A DNA stretch of 64,000 nucleotides, taken from positions 8,494,001 through 8,558,000 of the forward strand of contig NZ_JACHMY010000001.1 in assembly GCF_014205135.1 (NCBI RefSeq), in the 5' to 3' direction. Position 1 is the first letter of the stretch. Each line of letters starts with the position of its first letter. Source of the DNA: Kribbella italica (GTDB taxonomy: Bacteria > Actinomycetota > Actinomycetes > Propionibacteriales > Kribbellaceae). The notes below the pieces were generated by a model. It saw only the letters and a list, made by a program, of their open reading frames with translations. It had not been told where the DNA came from and made no database searches. A program made the translations under genes and the position numbers. Below are positions 16,908 to 25,300 of the stretch, in pieces.

Positions 16908-17378
16908 ATGAAGACACTGGGCATTCTGCTCAGCACCGCGGGCCTGGCCGGAGCGGGCGCAATCGCTCTGGCCTCACCAGCACAGGCCGTCGAAGAGGCC
17001 AACTGCCCGGGTGCCAGACCGATCTCGTCAGCGCAGATCTTTCGCGACAACAAGCCGCCCGGCTGGGGCGACATCAAGCTGGTGCGGGACAACTGCTCGC
17101 AGTACTGGGCCGAGGTCGTGATGGACGCGAAGCTGCCGAGGTACGCGATGAGTACCGCGATCCTGGTGCAGACCGGCGGGTCCAACAACGGCCGGACACT
17201 GACCTGCGACAGCAGCGGTGGCACCGGCGCGGTGGTGGCCGGGCAGCGCACCTGCCGGACTCCGAAGGTGAAGTCGCTGGACACGAGTACGACGTTCACG
17301 GCGATCGCCCGGGAGTACCACAACTTCGGCAGCGGCTGGAGCAAGATCTCGGAGAACCGGACCGCCCGGACCCGCTAA
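16908..17378 (+). CDS. Small secreted protein with paired cysteines
   Basis: This 156-residue protein starts with a Sec signal peptide cleaved near ASPAQA-VEE (about residue 27), followed by a compact domain with six cysteines (ANCPG, DNCSQ, LTCDS, RTCRT among them) likely disulfide-bonded outside the cell. I do not recognise the family. GGAAGGG precedes the ATG by six bases. The upstream spacer (16764-16907) contains a TTGACT that could be a -35 box, but no matching -10 at normal spacing. Its TAA is immediately followed by the first base of the palindromic repeat at 17379. Confidence 0.7.
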   Translation: MKTLGILLSTAGLAGAGAIALASPAQAVEEANCPGARPISSAQIFRDNKPPGWGDIKLVRDNCSQYWAEVVMDAKLPRYAMSTAILVQTGGSNNGRTLTCDSSGGTGAVVAGQRTCRTPKVKSLDTSTTFTAIAREYHNFGSGWSKISENRTARTR

Positions 17379-17540
17379 GGGCGTGTCTCCCGCTTCCCGC
17401 CTACTGCGCGGCACTCGGCACGGCACCTCAGCGCACTGGAGCAAAGACCACGATGGAAAAACATCGAGGCCTTCACTCCAGCACGCTGAGCTACCGCACC
17501 GAGCACCTGCTCGCTACGGCGGGAAGCGGGAGACACGCCC
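17379..17540. repeat. Covarying hairpin repeat, copy 1 (162 bp)
   Basis: A perfect 23-bp inverted repeat (17379-17401 and 17518-17540) encloses a 116-bp core (17402-17517) that is itself foldable: GGCACTCGG-type stem, CTCAGCG/CGCTGAG, CTGGAG/CTCCAG and an apical CGATG-GAAAAA-CATCG hairpin. A second copy is at 46608-46771. The cores differ at seven bases, all in paired positions and all preserving pairing on the minus-strand RNA. The terminal arms differ between copies, yet each copy is perfectly self-complementary. It begins at the base after the stop codon of the secreted-protein gene. Short frames across it look like shadows, not genes. Confidence 0.85.
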
Positions 17541-17590
17541 TGGCCGACACCACCGCACGGCGACAAGCTGCCATGGCACCGGACGGCCAC

Positions 17591-17596
17591 TAGGCT
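17591..17596 (+). promoter_or_regulatory. Leaderless -10 element for the GlcD-type oxidase gene
   Basis: TAGGCT lies seven bases before the ATG at 17604 and no ribosome site is seen. Confidence 0.55.
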
Positions 17597-17603
17597 CGAC
17601 GGC

Positions 17604-18980
17604 ATGAGTGAGGTCGTCGAGCGGTTGCGTCAGGTCCTGCCTCCGGAGGCGTTGGTCACCGATCCGGACCGGATGGAGAGCTTCCGGTACGACCGGGCGA
17701 TGTTCTGCCCGGCCGGGGTGCCGGCGGCCGTCGTCCTGGCCCGGGAGACGGCGCACGTGCAGGCCGCGGTGCGAGCCGCGGCCGAGTTCGGCGTGCCCGT
17801 GGTTCCGCAGGGCGCGCGGTCCGGCCTGTCCGGTGCCGCGAACGCGCTGGACGGCTGCGTCGTGATCTCGCTGGAGAAGATGGACAAGATCCTCGAGATC
17901 CAGCCGGTCGACCGGTACGTCGTGACGCAGCCCGGGGTCTTCAACGCCGTGTTGTCGCGTGCGGTCGCCGAGCAGGGACTGTTCTACCCGCCGGACCCGT
18001 CCAGCTGGGAGTTCTGCTCGATCGGCGGCAACCTGTCGACCAACTCGGGCGGCCTGTGCTGCGTGAAGTACGGCGTGACCACGGACTACGTGCTCGCGCT
18101 CGAGGTCGTGCTCGCGAACGGCGAGATCCTGCGTACCGGCCGCCGGACCGTGAAGGGCGTGGCCGGGTACGACCTGACCAAGCTGATCGTCGGCAGCGAG
18201 GGCACGCTCGGGATCATCACCGAGGCCACGCTGGCGCTACGGCCGGCGACGGCCAAGCCGCGGACGATGGCCGCGCTGTTCGGCTCCGGGGTCGCGGCCG
18301 GCGAGGCGATCGTCGAGATCATCCGGTCCGGTGTCTCGCTGAGTCTGCTGGAGATCATGGACCGGACCACGATCCGCGCGGTCAACGCCTACAAGCGGAT
18401 GGACCTGCCGGAGGACGCGGCGGCGATGCTGATCGCGCAGTCCGACGCGGGCGGTGCCGCGGGCGCGGCCGACATCGCGACGGTGGCCAAGCTGTGCCGC
18501 GAGAACGCCGCGATCGAGTGCATCGAGGCCGACGACGAGGCCGAGGGCGACCTGCTGCTGGAGGCCCGGCGGGCGGCGCTGCTCGCGCTCGACGAGCTCG
18601 GCACGACGATGATCGACGACGTCTGCGTACCGCGGTCCCGGCTGGCCGACTTCATCGGCGCGACCGAGAAGGTCGCGCGGGATCTGGACATCACCGTCGG
18701 TGTGCTCGGCCACGCCGGCGACGGCAACATGCACCCGACGGTCGTGTTCGACGCGACCGACCCCGAGCAGGCCCGGCGGGCGCAGGTGGCGTTCGACAAG
18801 ATCATGGAGATCGGTCTGGAGCTGGGCGGAACGATCACCGGGGAGCACGGCGTCGGAGTGCTGAAGCGCGACTGGCTGGCCCAGGAGATCGGCCCGGTGG
18901 CGCTGTCGGTGCACCGTTCGATCAAGGCCGCGCTCGATCCGCAGAACTTGCTGAATCCGGGCAAGGTGGTCGTGAGCTGA
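17604..18980 (+). CDS. FAD-linked oxidase, GlcD/D-lactate dehydrogenase type
   Basis: The 458-residue flavoenzyme has an N-terminal FAD-binding domain of the vanillyl-alcohol-oxidase fold (VVPQGARSGLSGAANA near residue 70, GGNLSTNSGGLCCVKYG near 143, SEGTLGIITEATLAL near 195) and a C-terminal FAD-oxidase domain ending GTITGEHGVGVLKR...LNPGKVV. The HGVG motif is typical of 2-hydroxyacid oxidation. GlcD (glycolate oxidase subunit) or a D-lactate dehydrogenase are the best readings; no GlcE/GlcF partners are adjacent, which favours a stand-alone dehydrogenase. The promoter looks leaderless. Confidence 0.88.
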   Translation: MSEVVERLRQVLPPEALVTDPDRMESFRYDRAMFCPAGVPAAVVLARETAHVQAAVRAAAEFGVPVVPQGARSGLSGAANALDGCVVISLEKMDKILEIQPVDRYVVTQPGVFNAVLSRAVAEQGLFYPPDPSSWEFCSIGGNLSTNSGGLCCVKYGVTTDYVLALEVVLANGEILRTGRRTVKGVAGYDLTKLIVGSEGTLGIITEATLALRPATAKPRTMAALFGSGVAAGEAIVEIIRSGVSLSLLEIMDRTTIRAVNAYKRMDLPEDAAAMLIAQSDAGGAAGAADIATVAKLCRENAAIECIEADDEAEGDLLLEARRAALLALDELGTTMIDDVCVPRSRLADFIGATEKVARDLDITVGVLGHAGDGNMHPTVVFDATDPEQARRAQVAFDKIMEIGLELGGTITGEHGVGVLKRDWLAQEIGPVALSVHRSIKAALDPQNLLNPGKVVVS

Positions 18981-19146
18981 GAGTTGTTCCACCTTTTGTG
19001 ACTCAACCGCAACGGAACTGCCGAGGCCACTGGACGATTGTGGCCACCGGTTGTGACGTCGGGGCCGCACTATGGAAGGTAGTTGTCCGAATCACGGGGA
19101 CACGGGGGAAAGAAGCTGTTCGGTGAGGCATTTCAGGAGGCGACCC

Positions 19147-19764
19147 ATGCGAGCTAGGCAGATCCTGCCGGCGGCGCTGGCCGTGGTCGCCCTGACGCTT
19201 GCCGCCGGCTGCGCGAACGGCACCGGCCTGCGGGTCGAGGGTGCCGAGCCGGCCGCCGGTCCGTCGCCCGCGCCGTCCGCTTCGCCGAGCATCAAGGGTT
19301 TCGGCGAGACCCAGACACCGGACCCCCGCCGGACACCGCCGGTGACGGTCAGCCTCGCCCAGGTCCGGCTGAAGCTGCTGGCCGACAAGAAGCTCGAAAC
19401 CTTCTTCCGGGACATCCTCAAGAGCTGCACACTGGTCGAGCGCTGCATGAGCCGCGGCCCGACACTGAACGTCACCAAGTCGGCGTACCCGCAACTCGTG
19501 GTCTACATCCACACGGCCGACCTGGATTTCAACTACGGTGCTGTCCTGATGGCCGCCGAGCCCACCGGTCCGCGCCGGATTTGGGGTCTCAGGGCCGAGC
19601 AGACCAAGATCAGTGCCAGCCAGAGCGGCAAGCTCGTCGTGGAGTCGGGCGTGTACGCCGCGGACGACAAAGTTTGCTGCCCATCTGTAACCCGGATCCA
19701 GGTCTACCGTTGGACTGGTCGGCAGATGATCTTGGAGAGCTCGCAGGACCAAAAGGGAGACTGA
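19147..19764 (+). CDS. Lipoprotein, CseA-like position
   Basis: The 205-residue protein has a lipobox (LAAGC, Cys22) and a Pro/Ser-rich linker (AAGPSPAPSASPS), then a domain with a cysteine pair (SCTLVERCMS) and a second (VCCPS). AGGAGG precedes the ATG. It is seven bases before a CseB-type response regulator and shares the layout of Streptomyces cseA-cseB-cseC, where the lipoprotein CseA dampens envelope-stress signalling. Sequence alone does not prove homology to CseA; the order lipoprotein, regulator, kinase is the main reason for the comparison. Confidence 0.75.
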   Translation: MRARQILPAALAVVALTLAAGCANGTGLRVEGAEPAAGPSPAPSASPSIKGFGETQTPDPRRTPPVTVSLAQVRLKLLADKKLETFFRDILKSCTLVERCMSRGPTLNVTKSAYPQLVVYIHTADLDFNYGAVLMAAEPTGPRRIWGLRAEQTKISASQSGKLVVESGVYAADDKVCCPSVTRIQVYRWTGRQMILESSQDQKGD

Positions 19765-19770
19765 ACTTCA

Positions 19771-20469
19771 GTGGTACCGGAAGAACCGGCAGCGCGCATC
19801 CTGATGGTCGAGGACGACGCGGTGATCCGTGAGGCGACCCAGTTGACCCTCGAGCGGCACGGCTACGACGTCACCACGGCCGAGGACGGCCTGGAGGCGA
19901 TCGAGAGTTTCGAGAAGATCCACCCCGACGCCGTGATGCTGGACATCATGCTGCCCGGCCTGGACGGCATCTCCGTGTGCCGCCGGATCCGGGAGACCAG
20001 CCTGGTCCCGATCGTGATGGTGTCGGCCCGCGGTGACGCGCTGGACGTCGTCCTCGGCCTGGAGGCCGGCGCCGACGACTACGTGACCAAGCCGTTCGAC
20101 ACGCAGGTCCTGGTCGCCCGGCTGCGTGCGGTGATGCGGCGCGCGGTGGCGGACCCGGAGCGGCCAAGCCCGGCGACGGGAGCCGGCATCGAGTCGTTCG
20201 GCGACCTGGAGCTGGACCGGGAGGCTCTGGAGGTACGCCGGGGCGGAAGCACCGTCCAGCTGACGCCGACCGAGCTCAAGCTGCTGATCGAGTTCGCGAA
20301 CAACCCGGGTGTGGTCCTGAGCCGCAGCACGCTGCTGCAGCGCGTCTGGGACTACGAGTGGGGTGGCGACGGCCGGCTGGTCGACGTCCATCTGCAGCGG
20401 CTGCGCACCAAGATCGGCGCCGACCGCATCGAGACCGTCCGCGGGTTCGGATACAAGCTTCGCGCGTGA
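19771..20469 (+). CDS. OmpR/PhoB-type response regulator, CseB-like
   Basis: The 232-residue protein has a receiver domain with acidic pocket EDD (residues 13-15), phospho-acceptor Asp58 in VMLDIMLPG, and Lys in VTKPFDTQ near 110, then an OmpR-type winged helix (LTPTELKLLIEFANNPGVVLSR, YEWGGDGRLVDVHLQRLRTKIG). It would be phosphorylated by the kinase at 20542. Six bases separate it from the lipoprotein gene. The stop codon overlaps the start of a strong hairpin at 20468, so expression of the kinase may be reduced relative to it. Confidence 0.92.
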   Translation: MVPEEPAARILMVEDDAVIREATQLTLERHGYDVTTAEDGLEAIESFEKIHPDAVMLDIMLPGLDGISVCRRIRETSLVPIVMVSARGDALDVVLGLEAGADDYVTKPFDTQVLVARLRAVMRRAVADPERPSPATGAGIESFGDLELDREALEVRRGGSTVQLTPTELKLLIEFANNPGVVLSRSTLLQRVWDYEWGGDGRLVDVHLQRLRTKIGADRIETVRGFGYKLRA

Positions 20470-20505
20470 GGGGGTGTCTCCCGGTTCCCCGGGAGACACC
20501 CCCTC
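20468..20505. terminator. Perfect 17-bp hairpin between regulator and kinase genes
   Basis: GAGGGGGTGTCTCCCGG (20468-20484) and its exact complement (20489-20505) flank a TTCC loop. It starts within the regulator stop codon and lies inside an operon, so it may attenuate transcription or protect the upstream mRNA. The arm shares GGTGTCTCCCG-N-TTCCC with the outer arm of the covarying repeat at 17379. Confidence 0.7.
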
Positions 20506-20541
20506 ATCCACCGCACCTGACCTCGAGGACGGAGGACACCC

Positions 20542-21810
20542 GTGGGGCTGCGGAGCAAGCTCGGCCTGATCTTCCTGCTGGTCTCCTCGCTGGCGATCCT
20601 CGTGCTCTGCGTGGCGGTCTACACGCAGGCCGAGTCGTCGCGGCTGGACCGGACCCGGGGGCTGGCCGACGAACGGATCAAGGCGGCGGCGGACACCTAC
20701 AACCTCAACGAGGTCGAGGTGCTCGGGTCGCAGCTGGACGACCCCGCCGTACCGGACCAGTTGCTCGAGGCGGTCCGGGAGGGCAAGCGGGCGACGTTCA
20801 AGACCGGTTCGCCGAACCCGAAGATGTGGGCCGCGGTCGGCGTCAAGGGGGGCAAGGTCCTGTCGATCGTGCAGGACTACGACAACGAGGACGCCTCGAT
20901 GCGGGCGCTCCGGCGCGCCCTCATCATCGGCGGCATCGGGACGGTCGCGATGGTGGCGCTGGTGAGCGTGGTCGCGGCCGGCAGCCTGTCGCGGCGGATC
21001 GTCGCCGTGGCGGGCTCGGCGCGCAGGATCGCGGGTGGTGACCTGGACGCTTCGGCGGTCGAGACGATCGGCAAGCGCGACGGCAAGGTGGGCAGTCGCA
21101 ACAAGGACGAGGTGCACGCGCTCGCGACGGCGATCGACTCGATGGCCAGTTCGCTGCGTGGGCAGCTGGAGGCCGAGCGGCGGTTCACCGCCGACGTCGC
21201 GCACGACCTCCGTACGCCGGTCACCGGGCTCCTGACGGCGGCCGAGCTACTGCCGCCCAGCCGACCGAGCGAGCTGGTGCGCGACCGGGCCAAGGTGCTC
21301 CGCGGCCTGGTCGAGGACCTGCTGGAGATCGCGCGGTTCGACTCCGGGGTCGAGCAGGCCGATCTGGAGCACATCGGCCTCGGCGCGTTCGTCGCGTCGG
21401 CGGTCGGCCGGCTGCGGATGCAGCAGGCGATCGCGCCGGACAGCGTCGTCGTACGGCTGACCGGGACCGACGCGACGGTGTCGACCGACTCGCGCCGGGT
21501 CGAGCGGATCCTGGCCAACCTGATCGTCAACGGGCTGCGGCACGGCCGGCCGCCGATCGAGGTGACCGTGCAGGGCCGGACCGTCGAGGTGGTCGACCAC
21601 GGCTCCGGGTACCCGGAGGAACTGATTGCCGAGGGCCCCCGACGGTTCCGCTCCGGGATGGCCGAGCGTGGTGCCGGGCACGGGCTCGGGCTGACCATCG
21701 CGGCGGGGCACGCGAAGGTGCTCGGCGCCGAGCTGACCTTCGGGGCCGCGCCGACCGGTGGTGCGCTGGCCCGGCTGGTGCTGCCGCCGTCACCTGAGAC
21801 GGATTCTTAA
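20542..21810 (+). CDS. Sensor histidine kinase, CseC-like
   Basis: The 422-residue kinase has a membrane segment at residues 5-25, a short extracellular domain to about 130, a second membrane segment at 133-153, a HAMP linker, a HisKA domain with phospho-acceptor His221 (FTADVAHDLRTPVTG) and an ATPase domain with N-box NLIVNGLRHG, VVDHGSGYP and GAGHGLGL. It pairs with the response regulator at 19771. Upstream is a perfect hairpin. Signals sensed are unknown; in Streptomyces the CseBC pair responds to cell-envelope damage and drives sigE. Confidence 0.9.
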   Translation: MGLRSKLGLIFLLVSSLAILVLCVAVYTQAESSRLDRTRGLADERIKAAADTYNLNEVEVLGSQLDDPAVPDQLLEAVREGKRATFKTGSPNPKMWAAVGVKGGKVLSIVQDYDNEDASMRALRRALIIGGIGTVAMVALVSVVAAGSLSRRIVAVAGSARRIAGGDLDASAVETIGKRDGKVGSRNKDEVHALATAIDSMASSLRGQLEAERRFTADVAHDLRTPVTGLLTAAELLPPSRPSELVRDRAKVLRGLVEDLLEIARFDSGVEQADLEHIGLGAFVASAVGRLRMQQAIAPDSVVVRLTGTDATVSTDSRRVERILANLIVNGLRHGRPPIEVTVQGRTVEVVDHGSGYPEELIAEGPRRFRSGMAERGAGHGLGLTIAAGHAKVLGAELTFGAAPTGGALARLVLPPSPETDS

Positions 21811-21893
21811 CACAACTTCTGCCGCCGGGGCAGCGTCTCCTCTCACGTCGGGTTCACCGGAATCCGTTCCATACGAGGGGAAATCAGAAGATC

Positions 21894-22316
21894 ATGCGCG
21901 TTCGTTCTCAGCTCGTCCGTCGTTCCGTCGCCGTGCTCGCGGGCCTCACCGTGGCCGGCGGAGCCGTTGCCCTGAGCACCGTTCAGGCCCAGGCCGCGCA
22001 GTCCGGCCCGAGTGCCCAGGTGTCCTCGAGCGTCGCGGCCGCGCCGACGATCAGCATCAAGTCCGACAAGGCCACCGCCAAGGCGTGGGCGAAGGTTTCC
22101 TTCACCGGCAAGACCACCGGGATCGCGGCGAACACCAAGGTCCAGGTGCAGCGGCTGGAGAACGGCAAGTGGGTCAACTTCCCGGCCACCACCAAGGTGA
22201 CCTCGAAGGCCACCTACTCGGTGTGGGTGCAGAGCGGCCGCGTCGGCGTGAACAAGTTCCGGGTCGTCACCGCCAAGGCCGCCAGCGCCGCGGTGAGCGT
22301 CAACGTCACCAAGTGA
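21894..22316 (+). CDS. Small secreted Ig-like protein
   Basis: The 140-residue protein has a signal peptide (cleavage near TVQAQA-AQS, about residue 35) and a single beta-rich domain (ISIKSDKATAKAWAKVSFTG... VTTKVTSKATYSVWVQ) resembling bacterial Ig-like or peptidoglycan-surface domains found in actinobacterial secreted proteins. GAGGGG precedes the ATG at moderate distance. It follows the kinase on the same strand at 83 bases and may be read through from it, though no evidence ties them. Function is unknown. Confidence 0.7.
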   Translation: MRVRSQLVRRSVAVLAGLTVAGGAVALSTVQAQAAQSGPSAQVSSSVAAAPTISIKSDKATAKAWAKVSFTGKTTGIAANTKVQVQRLENGKWVNFPATTKVTSKATYSVWVQSGRVGVNKFRVVTAKAASAAVSVNVTK

Positions 22317-22322
22317 TCCCGC

Positions 22323-22362
22323 GCAGCGGCGCCACCTCCCGGGGGAGAGGTGGCGCCGCTGC
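22323..22362. terminator. Bidirectional hairpin terminator
   Basis: A 16-bp perfect stem (22323-22338 with 22347-22362; arm GCAGCGGCGCCACCTC) and 8-base loop lies between the convergent small secreted protein and the GH101 gene. Confidence 0.8.
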
Positions 22363-22369
22363 CGTCGTA

Positions 22370-25300
22370 CTAGCGCGTGCCGTACACGTTCAGCTCGGCG
22401 GCCGAGCCGAACACGGCGCCGTTGAGCGAACTGGTGCCGACGAACTTCACGTACCGGCCGGTGACCGCGGGGAACTCGAGCCGCTGCACGGCGGTCGAGT
22501 TGGGGAACTCACCGGTCTTCACCGGCGTACCCCAGTTCTGCCCGTCGGTGCTGACGTACAGCTCGTAGCCCTTGAACATCCCGTTCGTGCCGGACTGCCG
22601 GGGCAGGTAGCTGAAGCCGTCCACCGCGTACGACGTCCCGAGGTCGAGCGTCAGGTGATGCGGGTACGTCGCCGGCGTCGGCACCTCGGACCAGGCGGTG
22701 TGCCACAGCGTGCTCGGGTTTCCGTCCAGCGCCGCGGTCGCCGGGCCGTCGGTTCCGGGGTCCTCGCTGGAGACCTCGGTGATCTTGATCCGCGACTGCG
22801 GGACGATCCCCGGCGGCAGCAGGGTCGCCTCCGCCGCCGTGGTCGCGCGCCCGCCGGTGGCGGTCAGCGGGTACTTGCCCTCCGGCGTACCGGTGGGCGG
22901 GGTGACCGCGAAGACGGTCTTCACACTGGTGCCGGCGGCAACCGATGCGTGGGTCGCCGGGGTCGTTGCCTCGACGGTCCATCCGGTCGGCGCCTGCAGC
23001 GCGAGCGTGATGTTCTTCGCGGCGACCGTGTCGTTGTTGGTGAAGGTCGAGGTGACGTCGTTGGCCTCGCCGGAGACCAGGCCGTTGACGCCGGTCAGCG
23101 CCAGCGACGTGCAGTCCGCGGCCTCGGACGACTTGCCGAGATCGGTGACGGCGAAGTTGTCCATCACGAAGTCCGCCTGGTCGCCGCCGCCGGTGAGCTT
23201 GCGCAGCCCGACCCAGTAGTCGCCACCACAACCGGCGACGAACTCCTGGTCGAACCTCGCCTTGGTCCGCTGGGCACCGATCGGAGTCGCCTTCACCTCA
23301 ATCGAAGCTGGTACCTCGACGGAGGTCGGGCGATCGACACCTTGCACCCAGGCGTAGTGCCCGGCCTGGCCGCTCTCGTAGTCGAAGCTCACCTTGTACT
23401 TGTGCCCCGGCGTGAACGGCACGGTCGCCGGCGTCGTCCGGTAGACCACGCCCTGGTTCTCCTCGTGCGACTTCAGCGACCAGTCGCCGTCGAGCACGTC
23501 GTCGACCAGCTTGCCGTTCCAGCCCGCCTGCGTGTACGGCGCGTGCTTGCGGGCGAGGCTCGTCCGCGGGTCCGTCGTACCGCCGGAGTCGCCCTTCACG
23601 AACGGGCCCCAGCCCTGGTCGACGTTCTCGAAGTCGTCCACCAGCCCGGCGGCCGGGCGCTTGGTCTCGACGACCCGGACGTCGTCGATCCGGACCCGCG
23701 CCGACCCGGACGCGGCCGCGACGGTCAGGTCGGTGCTGTTGCCGGTGGCATCGAAGACGACGCGGGCGCGCTGGTAGTACGCGCCGCTCTTGTCGTCCGA
23801 GGCGACCCGGTTCTGGGCGGTCGAGCGGCTGATCGTGTTGCTCACACCGCCCGCGCTGATCGTCGTACGGCGTGACTTGCCCGGTTCGATCTCGATCCAG
23901 GCCGAGGCGCTGTAGGTCTTTCCACGGGTCAGGCCCGTGATCCGCTGCTTCAGCGAGGTCGGCTCGGGACCGAGCACGGCGACGTGCTGGCCGGTGCCGA
24001 GGGCATCGATCTTGGCGTAACCGGTCGGGCTCCAGGCCTTCAGGTCACCGGCGTTGAAGCCGGGGTCCTTGAGGTGGCTGCCTTCGCCCCAGTTCGCGGC
24101 CGCCTGCTGCGGGGCCTTGTCGGGGTACAGGACGTACGGCTGCCCGGCGACGGCGTCGAGGGTGACCACGCCCTTGCGGACCGGGGCCGTGGTGACCTTC
24201 ACGCGACCGGTGTCGGTCAGCTTGTAGACGGTGAACTTGGTCGCGCCGGCCAGCTGGGCCGGGACGCGCCAAGCGGTCAGGCCGCCCTCGGGGTTGTAGT
24301 GGTAGAGCTTCTTGTTGCGGTCCCAGGGGAGCAGGTACTTGTCGCCGTCGAGGACTTTGGCGTCACCGGCGTACACGGTCCGCTTGCCGTTCTCGACCGT
24401 GCCGCGGACGCCGCCGGTGAAGCGGATGTCGCCGGCGTTCCAGTCGGTGATCTTCTGCTGCTGGAGGAACTTGGCCGGCAGGTTCTTCTGCCAGACGTTG
24501 GCGTAGAACTTGTTCCAGTCGGTCTCGCCGGTCCAGCCCTCGAACTCGACCAGCGAGCTCTGGCCGAGGATCGGGTCGGCGTTCCAGACGTCCTTCTCGT
24601 GGTTGCGGACGAAGCGGATGATCCGGGAGTTCAGGCCCTTGTTGGTCGCGCCGCCGTAGTCCAGGTCGTTGGCCCAGTGCGACCACAGCGAGGTGCGCTC
24701 GTGCCGGTCGGCCCACTCGGTCGAGATCTGCCAGCCCTGGTCGGCGAGCTGCCGGGTCAGGCCGTCGGCCAGCCAGCCGGACTGGTAGTAGACGTCGATA
24801 TAGAGCTGCTGCAGGTTCTTGTCGGTCTCGTTCCGTAGCTGCTGGAAGCGCTTGATGATGTTGCTCGAGGCAAGATCTGGCCGCTGCTTGATGTAGTAGC
24901 TCTGGTTCAGCCAGTTCCAGCCCTTGCCGGCCTTGTCGACCAGGTCCTCGCTGAAGGCGTTCGCCTCGGGGTAGGACTCGGTCGCGTTGACGTGCACGCC
25001 GAACGCGGCGTTCCAGCCCTTGCCCTTCTTCAGCAGCGTGTTGAGATCGGTCAGACCGCCGGCGCGAAGGTTGTAGTTGCCGCCGTAGTCCGGGTGCGCC
25101 GAGTCGTGGCCCTCCGAGCCGTAGCCCTTGAGCAGCGCGAGCTGGCCGAGGCCGTCGGTGGCGAGCGAGATCCGCTTGACGTCGTCGAGCGTGCGCAGGA
25201 ACGGGTGCGTGGCCTGGCTGGCGAAGTTGAACGGGATGTGGGTGATCACCCGGTCCTTGACCAGCTCACCGCCCTTCGGCTCGGTCATGATCGCGCGGAA

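Noticed and set aside
17383-17607. Short frames across both repeat copies with near-identical products (core KDHDGKTSRPSLQ on the plus strand, KASMFFHRGLCSS on the minus strand)
   Set aside because: They arise because the repeat core is conserved as DNA. The frames start and end outside the repeat in unrelated sequence, have no ribosome site, and the compensated changes follow base pairing and not codons.
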